Below are positions 60,482 to 64,000 of a DNA stretch of 64,000 nucleotides, one piece after another. Within the stretch, counting starts at the first letter, position 1, and every line of letters begins with the position of its first letter. This stretch comes from JABFXX01 sp964419605 (GTDB lineage: Bacteria; Myxococcota_A; Polyangia; Haliangiales; Haliangiaceae), in the NCBI GenBank assembly GCA_964419605.1, contig CAYQQM010000013.1, positions 10,679 through 74,678 of the forward strand, read 5' to 3'. The position numbers were made by a program, and so were the translations under genes. Below the pieces are notes generated by a model that ran no database searches, had not been told where the DNA came from, and was given only the letters and a program-made list of their open reading frames with translations.

Positions 60482-62926
60482 ATGCACATTCACTGGCGCT
60501 GGCTGGCTTTGTCCAGCTTTCTGATCGCTGCGGGCGGCTGTCCCGATGTCAAAGTCGACGACGACGAGATCGGAACAGGGGGCCCAGTGGTCGATTTCGA
60601 CCCTGGGAACAAGGTGATTCCGTTCCCCAACAACCTCTTGCTCAATCCAACGACCGGCAAGGTTACCTTACCGATGTCCTGCGGCGAGGGCCCGGCGACG
60701 ACGGCCCTTCGCACTGGGGTGCTGAACCAGCTCGACGGTTTCGGGACCTACGAAACCGCCATGACCGCCACGTTCTCCGAAATGTTCGACCTGGCAACTG
60801 CGGGGAACCGGGTCGTGCTTTACAAACGGGCCAGTGCCGGAATGCCGGCAGATCCTGCGACTTCGTCGCCCATCCCCGTCGTACTCGTGCCGAATGTGAC
60901 GATTCGCTACGACGCAGACTGCAAGAATCCGAGACCCGTTCCACAGCTCATCATGGTTGCTGCCCGGCCGCTGGAGCAGAAGTCGACGTACGTCGCTGCG
61001 ATCTTGTCGGGAGTGAAGACGGCCTCCGGAACCGATTTCACGCCGTCGTTTACCTGGTCGCTGGTGCGGCAAGAGAACGCTCCTGTTACCCTCGACGCGA
61101 GCGGGAATGTCACCTCCAACAAGACGCCGCTCGATCCGCGCAACGCCGCCGATCTTGCCACGTTGCAGGGGCTCGATCTGCTGTGGAAGGCGCACCAATC
61201 GGGGCTCACCTTCCTGGCGCAGAAGAACCATTCCCGCTCGGACGTCCTCTTGGCGTGGGAGTTCAACACGCAGACGACAACTGATCCTTTGGACCCGACT
61301 GTCGCCGACTCGCCCGCGATGAAAGTTCCAAGCGCCGCGCCGATAAAGCTCGGATCACTGACAGCCACGATTGACCGCGCGACGCCCCCGTATGTCTTAT
61401 GCGACCCAGCGGGTGGCGGCCCTGGCACCGACGACAACGTGCAATGTTTTCTCAAGATCGCACTCGGATCTGCGGCATGCCAGCAGCCGGGGTGTCCTGC
61501 ATCGCAGGTCTACTCCACAGGCAGCGCGACATGTGCCTCGGTCCATTGCGAGAATGTTGACGAAGTGCTCGGCGGAGAGTTTAACTCCCCGCAGTACACG
61601 ACCGAGACCGACAACCCGCTTGCTGGCGGGGACAAGATTCCGGGAGCGTGGAACGATCCCAACAGACCCGCAAAGGTGAGAGACGAAAAGATTGGCTTCA
61701 TCGCGATCGTTCCCGCAGCTGCTGCGCCGACATCCGGCTTTCCGGTGGCGGTCTACGGCCATGGTTTGGGCAGCTCCAAGACGACCGTGTTTGCGCTTGG
61801 CCCGCAGTTATCGACGCCGCAGCTTCCGGATTTCGCGAGCGGCTTTCTCACCGTTGCGATCGATTTCGTGGGCCACGATAGCCGCGCGGTCCGAAATAAC
61901 AGTGAGACCGCCCGCGGTTGCGCTGGCTTCCCGACCTTCGCCGCAGCGCCGCAATGTTTCGCACCGTTCTTGTCGACCAATCTTGCGGCCACGCGCGATG
62001 CGATCCGCCAGAGCGTGCTCGATGTGCATGGGCTTGTCGAAACGTTGAAGTTCTGCGGCGCTTCGGCATGCGCGATCCAGTTCGCTCCGCAGGGCGCCGG
62101 AAAGTTCAAGATCGACTCCGCGCACATCAGCTACATTGGGCTGTCCCTAGGCGGCATCATCGGATCGTCCGCTGTGGCGTCCAAACCTGACTTTAAGGCG
62201 GCGGTCCTCAATGTGCCTGGCGTTGGTTGGGTCGACATCCTCGAGCGGACGTTGACCGGTGCAATCAAGTGCCCGCTGGTCAACAGCCTGATCGATGCTG
62301 GCGTGCTTACCGGCGACAAATCGAATGCAACGTTCACCACAGGCTTGTGCACCACGGATGAGTGGCGAACGCAGCCCGGATATCGCCAGTTCTCGACGAT
62401 CGGACGGTGGATCCTCGACCCCGCTGACCCCGCGAACTTCACCCACAAGCTCGCTTCGCGGCGGTTCATGATCCAAAAGGTGGTCGGCGACACCGTGGTG
62501 CCAAACTACGCCACCGATAACGAGACTGCTCTCGTCGGGCTGGCAGCAAATCCAATCGCGGCGGCCTGCGCCCCGCAGGCGGGCCCCTTTCCGCCGACCT
62601 CGCAAGTCGTATCGCCGGCTGCGGCGAACAAATTTGTCACCTACGGACCATTACCCCCGACCGCTTCCTGTCCAGATGCTTTAGGAACAAACCAACCGTC
62701 GCCGGGAACGTCGTACGCTCACCCGTCCTTGCTTCGCCCCGTGCCAGGTACCTGTTCCACCGCGGGGCATACGTGCACGTCCACTACCCAGGCGTTCGGC
62801 GACGCACAATGCACCCAGCAAGCCGGTGGGCCGAGCACATGTGACGTCGCGTCGGTTGGGCGCGGGCAGCTCGGCACGCGGCGCATACAAACCGACGCCA
62901 TCACGTTCCTAATTCTCAACCGCTAA
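60482..62926 (+). CDS. VolA-like surface lipase lipoprotein
   Basis: 814 aa. ATG 60482 follows GGAGGAG. Lipobox FLIAAGGC ends the signal. The N-terminal FPNNLLLNPTTGKVTLP opening is typical of the bacterial virulence-factor lipase (VolA) N-terminal region. An alpha/beta-hydrolase core follows: GFPVAVYGHGLGSSKTT (oxyanion region), TVAIDFVGHDSRAVR and the nucleophile elbow GLSLGGIIGSS (about residue 555). Cysteine pairs are frequent. VolA of Vibrio hydrolyses lysophospholipid at the cell surface to feed FadL. Here a FadL-type gene follows 20 bp downstream, which supports that reading. Confidence 0.82.
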   Translation: MHIHWRWLALSSFLIAAGGCPDVKVDDDEIGTGGPVVDFDPGNKVIPFPNNLLLNPTTGKVTLPMSCGEGPATTALRTGVLNQLDGFGTYETAMTATFSEMFDLATAGNRVVLYKRASAGMPADPATSSPIPVVLVPNVTIRYDADCKNPRPVPQLIMVAARPLEQKSTYVAAILSGVKTASGTDFTPSFTWSLVRQENAPVTLDASGNVTSNKTPLDPRNAADLATLQGLDLLWKAHQSGLTFLAQKNHSRSDVLLAWEFNTQTTTDPLDPTVADSPAMKVPSAAPIKLGSLTATIDRATPPYVLCDPAGGGPGTDDNVQCFLKIALGSAACQQPGCPASQVYSTGSATCASVHCENVDEVLGGEFNSPQYTTETDNPLAGGDKIPGAWNDPNRPAKVRDEKIGFIAIVPAAAAPTSGFPVAVYGHGLGSSKTTVFALGPQLSTPQLPDFASGFLTVAIDFVGHDSRAVRNNSETARGCAGFPTFAAAPQCFAPFLSTNLAATRDAIRQSVLDVHGLVETLKFCGASACAIQFAPQGAGKFKIDSAHISYIGLSLGGIIGSSAVASKPDFKAAVLNVPGVGWVDILERTLTGAIKCPLVNSLIDAGVLTGDKSNATFTTGLCTTDEWRTQPGYRQFSTIGRWILDPADPANFTHKLASRRFMIQKVVGDTVVPNYATDNETALVGLAANPIAAACAPQAGPFPPTSQVVSPAAANKFVTYGPLPPTASCPDALGTNQPSPGTSYAHPSLLRPVPGTCSTAGHTCTSTTQAFGDAQCTQQAGGPSTCDVASVGRGQLGTRRIQTDAITFLILNR

Positions 62927-62946
62927 CGTCGACGAGGAACCATCAA

Positions 62947-64000
62947 ATGAAGACCACAACTACTTCGTTGCTCCTCGCCGCTGGCCTCGCTGGCTCAGGC
63001 AGCTCAGCGTACGGCAACGCCTTTAACATCAACGAACACGACGCCAAGGTCACGGGTCGAGGCGGCGCCGCGGTCGCATCCGATACCGAGGCGTCATCGG
63101 TCGTGTTCAATCCCGGTGGCATTCCGATCGCCGAAGGCGCGCAGGTGTCCGTCAACGGCTCGTTGTACCTTGCGCAGGGTTCGTACGAGCCCGCCGGGGG
63201 CGGTGCGAAGGTCACCACGGACTCGTCACCATCGGTCGTTCCCTCGATCTCCGCCACGGCGCGGGTGCACGAACTGGCTGGGGTCGGCGTTGCGCTGCAT
63301 TTGCCATTTGGACTTGCAACGTCGTGGCCCAATCGCCACCCGCAACAGTCGGTGATCCAGGACCAATCGCTGCGCACGTATTTCATCACCGCGGCAGTCG
63401 GCGTTAATCTCGACAAGTACGTGCCCGGGCTCTCGATCGGCGGCGGTATGGACCTCGTCCCTGCTACCGTTCAGCTCGAACGCGCGGTCTTGTTTGGCGA
63501 CGCCCAAGGCACAGCTGTGCTCGGCGGCGACGCCCTCGGCGTTGGCGCTCGCGCCGGTGTGATGTATCACCCCGCGGCGCTTGGACAGCTCAAGTTCGGT
63601 GCGATGTGGCGCAGCCAGGTCACGCTAGATTTTGAAGGCAAGGGCGACTTCGACATCGCGCAACCGTACCGCGATCAACTTCCTCCGGACGGCGCGATTT
63701 CGACGACCATCACGTTGCCGCAATCCTTCGTCGGAGGTGTCGCGTATTCGCCGATCCCAAAACTCGAGATCGAAGCCAACGCCGTGTGGATCCAATGGTC
63801 GAAGTTCAAGGAATTGCGCATTGAGCTACCCGACGGCACAGCTACCGTTGCGCCTCAGAACTACAAAAACACTACGACGTTCCGCCTCGGCGGCGAATAC
63901 GCCATCACCGAGCAAGCTGCAGTTCGCGCGGGTTTCATTTACGACCCGACACCGATCCCCGACACCACCCAGACCGCACAGCTTCCCGACATCAACCGAA
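62947..64000 (+). CDS. fadL: FadL-type outer-membrane long-chain fatty acid transporter, 3' truncated
   Basis: First 351 codons only; the frame is open to the end of the window. A signal peptide (SLLLAAGLAGSGSSAYG) is followed by NAFNINEHDAKVTGRGGAAVA, the plug/hatch start of OmpP1/FadL/TodX porins, with SSVVFNPGGI close behind. Strand-rich barrel sequence follows. Coupled to the VolA-like lipase upstream, it would take up the fatty acids that the lipase releases. Confidence 0.88.
   Translation, partial: MKTTTTSLLLAAGLAGSGSSAYGNAFNINEHDAKVTGRGGAAVASDTEASSVVFNPGGIPIAEGAQVSVNGSLYLAQGSYEPAGGGAKVTTDSSPSVVPSISATARVHELAGVGVALHLPFGLATSWPNRHPQQSVIQDQSLRTYFITAAVGVNLDKYVPGLSIGGGMDLVPATVQLERAVLFGDAQGTAVLGGDALGVGARAGVMYHPAALGQLKFGAMWRSQVTLDFEGKGDFDIAQPYRDQLPPDGAISTTITLPQSFVGGVAYSPIPKLEIEANAVWIQWSKFKELRIELPDGTATVAPQNYKNTTTFRLGGEYAITEQAAVRAGFIYDPTPIPDTTQTAQLPDINR

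Noticed and set aside
1..64000. CRISPR arrays, rRNA genes, integrases, prophage modules
   Set aside because: Looked for and not seen; no regularly spaced repeats and no recombinase or phage structural motifs in any frame.

Overview
This is about 64 kb of high-GC chromosome that looks like a myxobacterial (Myxococcota, former deltaproteobacterial) genome. The pointers are two eukaryotic-type Ser/Thr kinases with the HRDVSPSN catalytic loop, an AgmX/PglI-like C-terminal domain, PATAN (DUF4388) repeats, many lipoproteins, and long tight operons of large uncharacterised envelope proteins. The genus cannot be named from the sequence alone. I saw one tRNA gene (His), no rRNA, no CRISPR array, and no intact transposase or integrase.

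Layout. 1-250 is the tail of a COG2509-type flavoprotein. 251-4103 is a class I ribonucleotide reductase operon (nrdA-nrdB) preceded by two NrdR-like boxes and a cobalamin riboswitch. 4216-5213 holds a DUF2277 protein and a PHP-family phosphoesterase. 5268-13594 mixes signalling and haem or copper proteins: a coiled-coil membrane protein, two Ser/Thr kinases, a lipoprotein fusing a truncated globin to a cupredoxin, and a bacterial globin translationally coupled to a PATAN/peptidoglycan-binding protein. 13595-14878 is an N-acetylglutamate synthase-like gene, transcribed divergently from the next block.

15024-32677 is the most interesting locus: five co-directional, nearly contiguous genes. They encode a CHASE2 sensor, a PgsC/CapC-like membrane protein fused to a large soluble part, an exported protein of 833 aa, an exported protein of 1652 aa with a TPR-like segment and a barrel-like C-terminus, and a 1480-aa protein whose centre is a PgsB/CapB-type poly-gamma-glutamate synthase (Mur-ligase fold, GTRGKS loop). 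No CapA/PgsA gene is present in the window. I read this as an undescribed envelope-spanning system for an amide-linked polymer, probably poly-gamma-glutamate-like.

32678-36120 looks like an accessory insertion. The 3' end of the synthase gene is duplicated 3 kb downstream, and the stretch between holds an AgmX-like protein, a SemiSWEET transporter, a DUF4143 AAA ATPase and an AT-rich gap. 36375-42692 carries cell-surface glycan and membrane genes (glutaminase/sugar amidotransferase fusion, flippase, GT-C-like protein, a probably frameshifted gene, a polytopic protein). 42689-47707 has a Tat-type flavin amine oxidase, an orphan protein, LtrA and a CheY-like regulator. 48101-52413 is a polyamine operon, speD - DUF4178 - small membrane protein - DUF350 - speE. 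52630-56390 has a secreted trypsin-like protease, an OmpA-domain protein and an unknown protein. 56479-60233 is ureide catabolism (allantoicase-OHCU decarboxylase fusion, unknown, aldolase-like DUF6986). 60315-64000 has tRNA-His, a VolA-like lipase lipoprotein and a truncated FadL-type porin.

Two families of short repeats run through the window. One is a 27-bp palindromic unit that inserts as nine codons in frame. The other is a MITE-like element with 26-bp inverted ends, one copy of which lies in frame inside the PgsC-like gene.
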